A stretch of 6,128 nucleotides of DNA from Vulcanimicrobiota bacterium. GTDB taxonomy: Bacteria; Vulcanimicrobiota; Vulcanimicrobiia; Vulcanimicrobiales; Vulcanimicrobiaceae. Below, piece by piece: positions 1 through 5,477 of this stretch. The first letter of the stretch is position 1; each line of letters starts with the position of its first letter. The translations under genes and the position numbers were made by a program. The stretch lies in contig JASHPC010000251.1 of the NCBI GenBank assembly GCA_030038335.1, positions 1 through 6,128 of the forward strand, written 5' to 3'. A model generated the notes under the pieces. That model worked only from the letters and a program-made list of their open reading frames with translations, was not told the DNA's origin and made no database searches.

Positions 1-273
1 CGCATCGGTGAGTACGATCTCGTCGAGCTCAATGAAGCGTTTGCGTCTCAAGCGCTCGCGTCGCTGCGCGCGCTGGGACTACCCGACGACGCGGCGCACG
101 TAAATCGGAACGGCGGGGCGATCGCGTTTGGGCATCCGCTTGGAATGAGCGGAGCGCGTCTCGTGCTGACTGCGTCGATCGAGCTCGCGAACGGAAACGC
201 TAAGCGTGCGCTCTGCACGATGTGCATCGGAGTCGGCCAGGGCATCGCAATGATGCTGGAGGCTTGTCAGTAA
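1..273 (+). CDS. Thiolase (acetyl-CoA C-acyltransferase family), C-terminal 90 residues
   Basis: This is the 3' end of a thiolase; the start lies outside the window. Thiolases condense two acyl-CoA units or cleave 3-ketoacyl-CoA in the cytoplasm, in acetoacetyl-CoA formation or fatty acid beta-oxidation. In the visible part, residues 11-14 read NEAF (the family's conserved NEAFA region), residues 36-53 carry the NGGAIAFGHPLGMSGAR block with the catalytic histidine (H45 of the fragment), and C75-I-G-V-G near the end is the C-x-G-x-G motif whose cysteine acts as the general acid/base. The nucleophilic N-terminal cysteine is outside the window. The TAA stop overlaps the 3' end of the convergent membrane protease gene by 7 bases. 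Biosynthetic and degradative thiolases cannot be separated from this fragment, so no symbol is given. Confidence 0.96.
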   Translation, partial: RIGEYDLVELNEAFASQALASLRALGLPDDAAHVNRNGGAIAFGHPLGMSGARLVLTASIELANGNAKRALCTMCIGVGQGIAMMLEACQ

Positions 274-908
274 GGGGTTCCCGCGGCGTAGGAGCGCAGC
301 GAGACGGAGGTCTGCCACACGACGAGCGCGAGTCCGCCGGCCACGACGAAATACCACGCATAGATCGAGAACTTCGCGCCATGCGTGGCGGCGCGAGCGG
401 ACGCGATCACGCGTCCTCCGTCAAACGGCGAGATTGGAATCATGTTGAAGAGATTCAAGAAAGCGCCGACCGACGCGCACGCGAGCCAGAAGGAGTTCCC
501 CGACACGCCGATTGCATAGCAGGCTCCGGCTAGGCCCAAGCCGACGAACGGACCCGCGAGCGCAATGTATGCGGCGTGCTCGGGATCCTGCGGCACGGCG
601 CCGGCGGTAAATGCACCAAGAAACGGAATGAAGACGGGAAGACGGACCGGCAATCCGTAGGCGCGAAAAGCGGCGTAATGGCCGAGCTCGTGTGCGAGGA
701 TGAGAAGCACGAGCACGAGCCCGAAGCGCCATCCGAATGCGAGAGCGTAGAGCCACAAGGTGAGAATGAGCGACCAACTCGACGCGAAGATCTTCGCAAA
801 CGCGAAGAGCGCTTTGAACTTTAGTGCGAACGCGATGATTGCGGCGAGGATAGCGCCGATGCCACCGCGGTTCCGGCGCTTGCGACTCGGCTGCTCTTCG
901 GGTTCCAC
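267..908 (-). CDS. M50-type (site-2 protease family) membrane zinc metalloprotease
   Basis: This is a predicted intramembrane or membrane-bound zinc metalloprotease of the site-2 protease family (213 aa from the GTG at 908). An arginine/lysine-rich N-terminal tail (residues 9-14, RKRRNR) is followed by hydrophobic stretches at about 18-45, 46-60 and 62-80. H73-E-L-G-H77 lies inside a membrane segment and supplies two zinc-ligand histidines and the catalytic glutamate E74. The NMIPISPFDGG motif near residues 155-165 supplies the third ligand, D163. Further hydrophobic segments lie at about 115-135 and 182-198. There is no PDZ or CBS domain, so it is the compact COG1994-like form; substrates are unknown. 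The start is uncertain. GTG 908 avoids overlap with the divergent ndh gene, while an ATG at 980 would add 24 residues and overlap ndh by 69 bases; neither has a good ribosome binding site. The frame stays open to 1343, but that is antisense to ndh. Confidence 0.9.
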   Translation of the reverse strand: MEPEEQPSRKRRNRGGIGAILAAIIAFALKFKALFAFAKIFASSWSLILTLWLYALAFGWRFGLVLVLLILAHELGHYAAFRAYGLPVRLPVFIPFLGAFTAGAVPQDPEHAAYIALAGPFVGLGLAGACYAIGVSGNSFWLACASVGAFLNLFNMIPISPFDGGRVIASARAATHGAKFSIYAWYFVVAGGLALVVWQTSVSLRSYAAGTPY

Positions 909-911
909 GCC

Positions 912-2192
912 TTGAGCGGTACGACGCGACAGATTCTCATCCTCGGAGGAGGCTTTGCCGGCATCGCCGTTGCGTCGCATCTGGAGCGATACCTTGGGCG
1001 CGAAGAAGCGAGCGTCTCGCTCGTTGGGCAAGAGAACTTCAGCGTCTTTACGCCGATGCTTCCCGAAGTCTGCTCGGGGGCTCTCGACGTTCGACATATC
1101 GTTACGCCGATTCGCTCTCAGCTGCCGCGAACGAACTTCGTGCTCGCCGAGGTCGAGTCCATCGACGTCAGCGGCCGCACCGTGTGCATCACGCATGCGC
1201 TCACTCGCGTGAGTCAAACGCTGCCGTACGATCATCTCGTTCTCGCGCTTGGATCGAGGACGTCGACGTTTGGACTGCCAGGAGTTGCCGAGCACACGTT
1301 TGCGCTCAAGACGCTCGACGATGCCGGCCGGCTGCGCAACCACCTCGTGTGGCTTTTAGAGGCTGCCGATGCGACGAGCGGTACCGAACAGCGGCACCGT
1401 CTATTGACGATCGCGATCGTCGGTGGCGGCTTTACTGGCGTCGAGACTGCGGGCGAGATCGTCGAGCTCTTCCGCAGCGTGCTGCATTTTTATCCGCACA
1501 TTCACAAGAGCGACGTTCGTATCGTGCTCGTCGAGGCCGGCAAAACGCTGCTCCTCGGCCTGCCGCCGAAGATGGGTTCCTATGCCGCACGCCGCCTCTC
1601 TGCACGCGGCGTCGACGTGCGTACGGGTGACGGCGTCGCCTCAGCCGATGCGAACGGGATGACACTTCAGAGTGGAGCACGCGTCGAGAGTGCGACGATC
1701 ATCTGGAGTGCTGGCGTTCAGCCGTCGGCGGTGGTTGATGCAACGAGTCTTCCGAAGACGAAGCGCGGTGCCATCGTCGTTGACGGCGACATGCAGGTTC
1801 ACGGGTTTCCTGCGCACTGGGCCGTGGGCGACTGTGCCGCGATCCCCGATGGCAAGGGTGGGTTCTATCCTGCGACGGCTCAGCACGCGATTCGCGAGGG
1901 TCCGCGCCTCGCAAAGAACATCATCGCATCGCTGCGCGATCAGCCGACGCAGCCATTCCACTTTCAGTCGCTCGGGATGATGGCCTCGCTCGGCGCGCGC
2001 AAAGCCGTCGCGCAGCTTCCCAACGACTTCGTGCTCACCGGATTTCCCGCGTGGTTTCTCTGGCGCACGTATTATCTGCTGCGCTTGCCGGGAGCGGACA
2101 GGAAACTTCGCGTCGCGTTCGATTGGACGCTCGATCTCATCTTTTCGCGCGACGTCGCAGAGCTTCGCGTCTATCGGAGGCCGGATCGCTAG
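912..2192 (+). CDS. ndh: Type II NADH:quinone oxidoreductase (NDH-2), FAD-dependent
   Basis: This single-subunit, non-proton-pumping NADH dehydrogenase would sit on the inner face of the membrane and pass electrons from NADH through FAD to quinone. The 426 residues match the family length. Residues 8-17 (ILILGGGFAG) form the FAD Rossmann motif, and TPMLPEV at 47-53 with the SGALD that follows is typical of this group. G171-G-G-F-T-G-V-E178 is the second, NADH-binding Rossmann motif, followed by IVLVEAG, whose acid E208 favours NADH over NADPH. AVGDCA (304-309) is the C-terminal FAD contact. ATAQHAIREG (321-330) is the quinone-site region; it keeps A-Q-x-A but has R-E in place of the second glutamine. 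Residues 378-412 (aromatic and basic, ending DLIFSRD) are the usual amphipathic membrane-binding tail. TTG 912 is the only start codon between the last part of the upstream gene and the Rossmann fold. No Shine-Dalgarno sequence is visible in front of it. Confidence 0.95.
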   Translation: MSGTTRQILILGGGFAGIAVASHLERYLGREEASVSLVGQENFSVFTPMLPEVCSGALDVRHIVTPIRSQLPRTNFVLAEVESIDVSGRTVCITHALTRVSQTLPYDHLVLALGSRTSTFGLPGVAEHTFALKTLDDAGRLRNHLVWLLEAADATSGTEQRHRLLTIAIVGGGFTGVETAGEIVELFRSVLHFYPHIHKSDVRIVLVEAGKTLLLGLPPKMGSYAARRLSARGVDVRTGDGVASADANGMTLQSGARVESATIIWSAGVQPSAVVDATSLPKTKRGAIVVDGDMQVHGFPAHWAVGDCAAIPDGKGGFYPATAQHAIREGPRLAKNIIASLRDQPTQPFHFQSLGMMASLGARKAVAQLPNDFVLTGFPAWFLWRTYYLLRLPGADRKLRVAFDWTLDLIFSRDVAELRVYRRPDR

Positions 2193-2241
2193 CGAACTGG
2201 CTCGTCGCGTGCACCGACGTGGGCTTCACGATTCTCAGATT

Positions 2242-2246
2242 AGGAG
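2242..2246 (+). promoter_or_regulatory. Ribosome binding site AGGAG of the leader ORF
   Basis: AGGAG stands alone in the ndh-to-membrane-protein gap and is 7 bases from TTG 2254 and 10 from GTG 2257. It is the best Shine-Dalgarno match in this gap. It is too far (63 bases) from ATG 2310 to serve that start directly, which is why the short frame between them is taken seriously. Confidence 0.4.
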
Positions 2247-2253
2247 TTCATCT

Positions 2254-2313
2254 TTGGTGCGTAGAAAACTCACGCTGACGGCTCCCGATGTGGAAACACG
2301 GAAGGTGGCATGA
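2254..2313 (+). CDS. Possible 19-residue leader ORF, coupled to the next gene
   Basis: A short frame starts at TTG 2254 (or GTG 2257) and reads L/M-V-R-R-K-L-T-L-T-A-P-D-V-E-T-R-K-V-A before TGA at 2311-2313. It is preceded by a clear AGGAG at 2242-2246, 7 bases before the TTG. Its stop overlaps the ATG of the following membrane protein in an ATGA junction (2310-2313), the arrangement expected of translational coupling. The peptide is basic and has no recognisable domain. It may be a leader peptide, the remnant of a decayed upstream gene, or chance. The sequence shows only the ribosome binding site, the open frame and the overlap; the function is unknown. Confidence 0.35.
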   Translation: MVRRKLTLTAPDVETRKVA

Positions 2314-2744
2314 GAGGTAGATTGTTTTGGATCGTGGTCGGAGGGCTTTCTTTTTGGCTTCCCGCGATCGCCGTTTCGACTGCGCTTCACCACGACGTTG
2401 ATCTCTGGACGGCCAACGCTGCTCCATTGGCTGGGACGGCCCTATTAGGTGCTGTATGCTGGATCAGTACTAAGCGCCTACCGAGCTGGGGCTGGGTCTT
2501 GGCGGGAGTATACATTCTTGGGCCGATCTCGATGGTGGGTCAGTCCTTGTTTCTGCATCCGCCTTCCGCGCGCGAAGAGGTTGTGCTCTTGATCCTAATG
2601 TGCCTGTTTCCGCCGATGACCCTCTGGATGGCGACGTTGAACGGAACGATCTTCTCAGTGTTAGCGACGAGCGTTATCTTGCCCCTACTCGCATTCTATC
2701 CGAGGCGCTCCGCTCACCACCGAGTTGAAGGTGAAGCGAGGTAA
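2310..2744 (+). CDS. Unrecognised small multi-pass membrane protein (144 aa)
   Basis: I do not recognise the family. The protein is strongly hydrophobic, with about five candidate membrane segments at residues 5-24, 37-53, 60-83, 90-110 and 112-130, separated by short polar loops (HHDVD at 27-31, STKR at 53-56, HPPSAREE at 83-90). The C-terminal tail is basic and histidine-containing (PRRSAHHR). Tryptophan and proline within the segments (W16, P18, W60, W62, P72, P101-102, P125) are common in small transporters or sensor membrane domains, but no motif fixes a function. ATG 2310 has a good ribosome binding site (GGAAGGTGG at 2300-2308) and overlaps the stop of a possible leader ORF. G+C is moderate (35/60 counted at 2401-2460), lower than in the ndh gene upstream. 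The gene is isolated: ndh ends 117 bases upstream and nothing supportable follows on this strand. Confidence 0.75.
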   Translation: MRGRLFWIVVGGLSFWLPAIAVSTALHHDVDLWTANAAPLAGTALLGAVCWISTKRLPSWGWVLAGVYILGPISMVGQSLFLHPPSAREEVVLLILMCLFPPMTLWMATLNGTIFSVLATSVILPLLAFYPRRSAHHRVEGEAR

Positions 2745-2809
2745 ATCTTTTTGAGGGAGCAGTTGACGTTAGAAGTGATAATACAGGCTAGAGAACACTC
2801 GTAATTGGC

Positions 2810-2877
2810 CTCGTGGAGCATCTACGTGCAGGCGATGCATGGCCACGAGCGCAGTTAGCACGATCGCGCTCGTGGTC
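2810..2877. other. Competing hairpins sharing one arm (switch-like inverted repeats)
   Basis: The arm CCACGAG at 2843-2849 can pair in two ways. Downstream, CCACGAGCGC (2843-2852) pairs perfectly with GCGCTCGTGG (2866-2875) around a 13-base loop, and the stem can extend by a G-U and a G-C pair (2841-2842 with 2876-2877). Upstream, CTCGTGG (2810-2816) pairs with the same CCACGAG, with an inner stem GCATC (2818-2822) to GATGC (2834-2838). The two folds are mutually exclusive. No run of T follows on either strand, so neither is a classical intrinsic terminator. If transcribed, this would be a structured RNA; the strand is unknown. Confidence 0.45.
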
Positions 2878-3144
2878 GCTAATTGGGATAGTGCCGCCGG
2901 CGATGGACGGACAACTTTAGGGGATTGGTCTTGATGGGTTCACTGCCACGCCGAAAAACTAACGAGTTGGTATGCAGCAACGCATGGGCCTTGTTTTCGC
3001 GGGCGCGAACCCCGTGGACGTGACGTTGGCGACAGGTGTGCAGCCATCGCGAGTTATCGATCGTGAGGGCAAGTTTGGCGGTCGACGTCGTGAGTGGATC
3101 ATTGACAGCGATGCTGATCCTGAGGCCGAAAGTTCGGCGCCCCA

Positions 3145-3169
3145 CTTTTCATCGATCTTCGATAAAATG
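3145..3169. repeat. AT-rich imperfect palindrome
   Basis: The arms CTTTTCATCGA (3145-3155) and TCGATAAAATG (3159-3169) are inverted repeats pairing at 9 of 11 positions around a 3-base centre. Mismatches are 3146/3168 and 3150/3164. The local A+T is high for this window. The size and symmetry resemble a dimeric regulator's operator, but no well-placed promoter or gene start lies next to it, so a binding role is only a guess. It could equally form a small hairpin in RNA. Confidence 0.35.
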
Positions 3170-3375
3170 TCTACCGTGTTGGGAAGATGTCGCCTCAGTT
3201 GCGTCGGGGTGTGACGTATTTCTCGTTTGGGTCGTTACGATAGGGCCCGACGACACCTCGCCCGCCATGCAGGTTACGTGCGAAGCGGTAAAGAGGCTTT
3301 ATGAGTTGGGCGCTTCGGTCGACATAGACGTCGTGTGATGTGGCTCGCGACCTTGTACTGCGCAACCCAGACTTT

Positions 3376-4203
3376 TTAGCTCGCGATTCCTCCCAAGCGC
3401 CAGGCGGCGACGAAGGCGCGAAACAGAGTCGGATACTCGTCGTGCGTGAACCGGACGCTGCGTCCGCCCGTGCGCGTGAAGCCTGGAATCGTTGCAACGA
3501 GATCGGCTTGTGCTGCGGTCACGAGTGAGATATCTAGCGTCAGCGGAGGCTTGAAAACGTACGGCCGTGCGTTCTTTGCGTTTGCGACGGCATCGTGCGC
3601 CGTACGTCGAATGAGCGCGCGCGCTTGCTCCGGCGAGAGCGTGTCGGCGGCAAATGCGCCGATAGACTCCTTCACGATCGCGCCGCGAACCCACGGCATC
3701 TGCGCCTGTACGGCCTCGACGGTCGCGCGGTCACCCGTGACGAGGAGCAGCGGCACTCCATGATAGCCCAGGAGGCCCGCGTTGATCGTCGCCTCACTGC
3801 ACGCAACACCGTTAACGCGCACTTCGTAAACGACGGAGGGCGTGTACGTGTGGCAGAGCACGGCGTTCGCGGCGCCTGCGCCGCCGTGGTAGCCGACGAA
3901 AAACGCGCCGCCAAAGTCGTGCTCTGCATTCTGCACCATCGAATGCGGCTTGCGATTTCCGAAGACGACGCGAACGTCGGACGGCAGTTCATCGAACAGA
4001 AGGTTTGTCATTGGACCGTGCGAGTCGTTGACGAGAACCTCACACGCCTCGGTGTCGCGCGCGCCCTCGATCGCAGCGCGCACCTCGTGCGTGTAGTACC
4101 GCCGAAAGGTCGCATATTCGGGATGAGGTGTACGCGCGTCGACTTGCCGCCATGCACTCACGCCGGCGATGCCTTCCATGTCGCTCGAAATATAGAGCTT
4201 CAT
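3376..4203 (-). CDS. M55-family D-aminopeptidase (DppA-like), second copy of the tandem pair
   Basis: This is a zinc peptidase of the DppA family, whose studied member from Bacillus subtilis removes N-terminal D-amino acids (D-Ala peptides) and forms a self-compartmentalising decamer. The 275 residues match the family length. Metal ligands expected from DppA are visible in order: D8 and E10 in SSDMEG, H62 in VNDSH, H106 in GYHGG, and probably E137 in NGVACSE. C117 falls where DppA has its proposed nucleophilic cysteine (offset +2, as for H62 and H106). VTGD (155-158) and VKESIG (177-182) are other family blocks. There is no signal peptide, so it is probably cytoplasmic. ATG 4203 overlaps the TGA of the upstream paralog (ATGA, 4200-4203) and has no strong ribosome binding site, so translation is likely coupled. 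It is the last gene of the operon. By eye, close to half of positions match the upstream copy. Confidence 0.93.
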   Translation of the reverse strand: MKLYISSDMEGIAGVSAWRQVDARTPHPEYATFRRYYTHEVRAAIEGARDTEACEVLVNDSHGPMTNLLFDELPSDVRVVFGNRKPHSMVQNAEHDFGGAFFVGYHGGAGAANAVLCHTYTPSVVYEVRVNGVACSEATINAGLLGYHGVPLLLVTGDRATVEAVQAQMPWVRGAIVKESIGAFAADTLSPEQARALIRRTAHDAVANAKNARPYVFKPPLTLDISLVTAAQADLVATIPGFTRTGGRSVRFTHDEYPTLFRAFVAAWRLGGIAS

Positions 4204-5033
4204 GCTTGCACGTTCGCGGCGCCGCCAAGCCGCACGGCCGCGACGTACGCGGCGTACGCCGCCGGATACTCGGATGCTGTGAATCGCACCGTTCGGCCAT
4301 CGACGCGCTCGAATCCGGGCATGAGTTCGATGAAGTCCGCCTGGTGGGCGTGAACGGTCTGCAGCACCATCTCGATGGGCGGTGCAAACGTGAAGGGCTT
4401 CGCGCGCGAGATCCGTCCTATTGCGTCGCGCGCGCCTTCGCGTATCGCCGTCTGCGCGGCTTGCGGCGTCAACGTGCTTGCCGCGTAGAAGCCGATTGCG
4501 TCCTTAACGGCAACGCCGACTGCCCATGGCAGCGAGCGCAGCGTCTCGGAGACGATCGTGCTATCGCCGGTAACGAGCACGACTGGAATGCCGCGCGCTC
4601 CAGCAAGCGCGGAGACAAGCAGTGCTTCGCTGCACTCGGTGCCGTTCATCGTCACGCGATAGACGGTCTCGTCGCTAAACGTGTGCGCGAGCACGCCGTC
4701 GCGGTCGCCCGCCTTTGCGTGATATCCCGTCAGAAAGGCCGCGTCTACACCCTCGCTCAACCCCTCTGCCATGGAAAGCGGCTTGGGAGCGCCGGTGACC
4801 ATGCGCACGTCACCGGGAAGTTCGTCCCAAACGAGATTGCGCATCGACGAGTGCGAGTCGTTGACGAGAAACTCAGCGGCGCCGGCTCCGCGCGCGCCTT
4901 CGACTGCGGCGGCGACCTCTCGCGTCATATATCGACGGTACGTCGGATACTCGTCGCGGTTCTCGGGATCGCACTGGCGCCACGTGCAGACCCCGGCGGT
5001 GCCCTCCATGTCGCAGGAAACGTAGATTCTCAA
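4200..5033 (-). CDS. M55-family D-aminopeptidase (DppA-like), first copy of the tandem pair
   Basis: This paralog (277 aa) of the gene that follows it probably acts on peptides starting with D-amino acids. Family residues seen are D8 and E10 in SCDMEG, H61 in VNDSH, H105 in GYHAKAG, E136 in NGTECSE, VTGD (154-157) and VKDAIG (176-181). The position equivalent to C117 of the other copy is A116, in GVLAHT, so a cysteine nucleophile is absent here; other cysteines (C7, C16, C21, C134) lie near the metal motifs. The start must be TTG 5033, because the next in-frame ATG is codon 9 and would remove the D8 metal ligand. The TTG overlaps the TGA of the TPR gene by 4 bases (5030-5033) and is preceded by a strong ribosome binding site within that gene. 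Its own stop overlaps the next gene's ATG. No signal peptide is visible. Confidence 0.93.
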   Translation of the reverse strand: MRIYVSCDMEGTAGVCTWRQCDPENRDEYPTYRRYMTREVAAAVEGARGAGAAEFLVNDSHSSMRNLVWDELPGDVRMVTGAPKPLSMAEGLSEGVDAAFLTGYHAKAGDRDGVLAHTFSDETVYRVTMNGTECSEALLVSALAGARGIPVVLVTGDSTIVSETLRSLPWAVGVAVKDAIGFYAASTLTPQAAQTAIREGARDAIGRISRAKPFTFAPPIEMVLQTVHAHQADFIELMPGFERVDGRTVRFTASEYPAAYAAYVAAVRLGGAANVQA

Positions 5034-5440
5034 TGGCCTTCCTCGCGCAGTCCCTCTCGCGCCTCCGCGAGACCCGTCTGCGCTGCGACGTTTCGTGGAT
5101 TGACAGCGAGCGCACGCCGATAGTACGGAATCGCCTGCGCGAAACGGTTTGCGGCCAGTTCCATGTCGCCGAGCTGCGTCAGAGCGACGTCGTCGTTGGG
5201 ATGCTCGGCAATCCTACGGCGAAGCGACTCATACTGAAGCAGAATGGGAGGCGGCGGACCGCCTTCGACGCGTTGCTGAGCGGTCTGCTGCTGACCCGTG
5301 ACGGAGGCGCCGAAGACAGAGCCTCCCGAGCCGAAGCCGACGAAGACGAGGTAGCCTAGGACGGCCAAAAAAATGGCGGAGAAGACGCCGAGAATTGGCA
5401 GATAAATGCGCCTGGGCAGTCCGCGCGGTGTCGTACTCAC
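5030..5440 (-). CDS. Membrane-anchored tetratricopeptide (TPR) protein
   Basis: This small TPR protein has 136 aa if started at GTG 5440. One membrane segment lies at residues 12-37 (PILGVFSAIFLAVLGYLVFV core), with basic residues before it (PRGLPRR), so the C-terminal part probably faces the periplasm or cell exterior. A Gln/Gly/Pro-rich linker (about 45-66, with QQQ and PPPP) leads to a half repeat ending at EHP, one canonical 34-residue TPR at 84-117 (L90-G91, A103, Y107, A110, P115) and the start of another helix. TPRs mediate protein-protein contacts, so it may organise a complex. It is the first gene of the operon with two M55 peptidases; its stop overlaps the start of the first. TTG 5527 in the same frame would add 29 polar residues and overlap sprT; neither start has a clear ribosome binding site. 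Confidence 0.85.
   Translation of the reverse strand: MSTTPRGLPRRIYLPILGVFSAIFLAVLGYLVFVGFGSGGSVFGASVTGQQQTAQQRVEGGPPPPILLQYESLRRRIAEHPNDDVALTQLGDMELAANRFAQAIPYYRRALAVNPRNVAAQTGLAEAREGLREEGH
5037..5044 (-). promoter_or_regulatory. Ribosome binding site that fixes the TTG start of the first M55 gene
   Basis: On the minus strand GAGGAAGG ends 3 bases before TTG 5033, and its GAGG core is 7 bases from it. It lies inside the last codons of the TPR gene. Together with the need to keep D8, it supports TTG rather than any later start, and it suggests reinitiation after the TPR stop codon. Confidence 0.8.
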
Positions 5441-5477
5441 GAAGAGCCGTTTGGACGCGCGAAGAAGAGATTCATCC

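Larger units (their letters stand above)
2745..3375. other. Lower-GC intergenic region without a supportable gene
   Basis: About 630 bases separate the small membrane protein from the 3' end of the minus-strand M55 operon. G+C falls here: 2761-2820 is 27/60 and 3121-3180 is 29/60, against 42/60 in a block of ndh. Short frames exist (plus 2972-3214 and 3036-3338, minus 2879-3145), but they compete with each other, lack ribosome binding sites and resemble no protein I know. The only structure I can support is the set of inverted repeats at 2810-2877 and 3145-3169, listed separately. Because the flanking genes converge on this region, it holds two 3' ends and no obligatory promoter. It could be a decayed gene, a non-coding RNA locus or plain spacer. 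Confidence 0.7.

Noticed and set aside
909..1343. An N-terminal extension of the M50 protease by up to 145 residues on the minus strand
   Set aside because: It is fully antisense to the FAD-binding half of ndh, is rich in Arg and charged residues with no domain, and the family's homology begins at the hydrophobic segments after residue 145 of that frame.
2186..2195. Ten-base perfect palindrome TCGCTAGCGA over the ndh stop codon
   Set aside because: It is short, has no loop and no T run, and a 10-base palindrome is expected by chance in a window of this size.
2708..2752. Intrinsic terminator at the end of the 144-aa membrane protein gene
   Set aside because: CGCTCACC and GGTGAAGCG can pair with a bulge, but the T run (2748-2752) is 9 bases past the stem and the stem lies inside the coding end, so it is not a convincing terminator.
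2763..2782. TTGACG followed by GATAAT as a sigma-70 promoter
   Set aside because: The spacer is only 8 bases, far from the usual 16-18, and no gene start follows.
3102..3130. A perfect TTGACA -35 box
   Set aside because: No -10-like hexamer lies 16-18 bases downstream and no supported gene follows.
2879..3338. Small frames at minus 2879-3145, plus 2972-3214 and plus 3036-3338 as genes
   Set aside because: They overlap one another on both strands, have no convincing ribosome binding sites and match no protein I know. They are kept only as a possible decayed gene in the findings.
4128..5123. A 331-codon plus-strand frame, and another at 3595-4353
   Set aside because: Both run antisense to the two M55 peptidase genes, which have clear motifs; the plus-strand translations are Arg/Ala-rich with no recognisable domain, as expected for shadow frames in GC-rich DNA.
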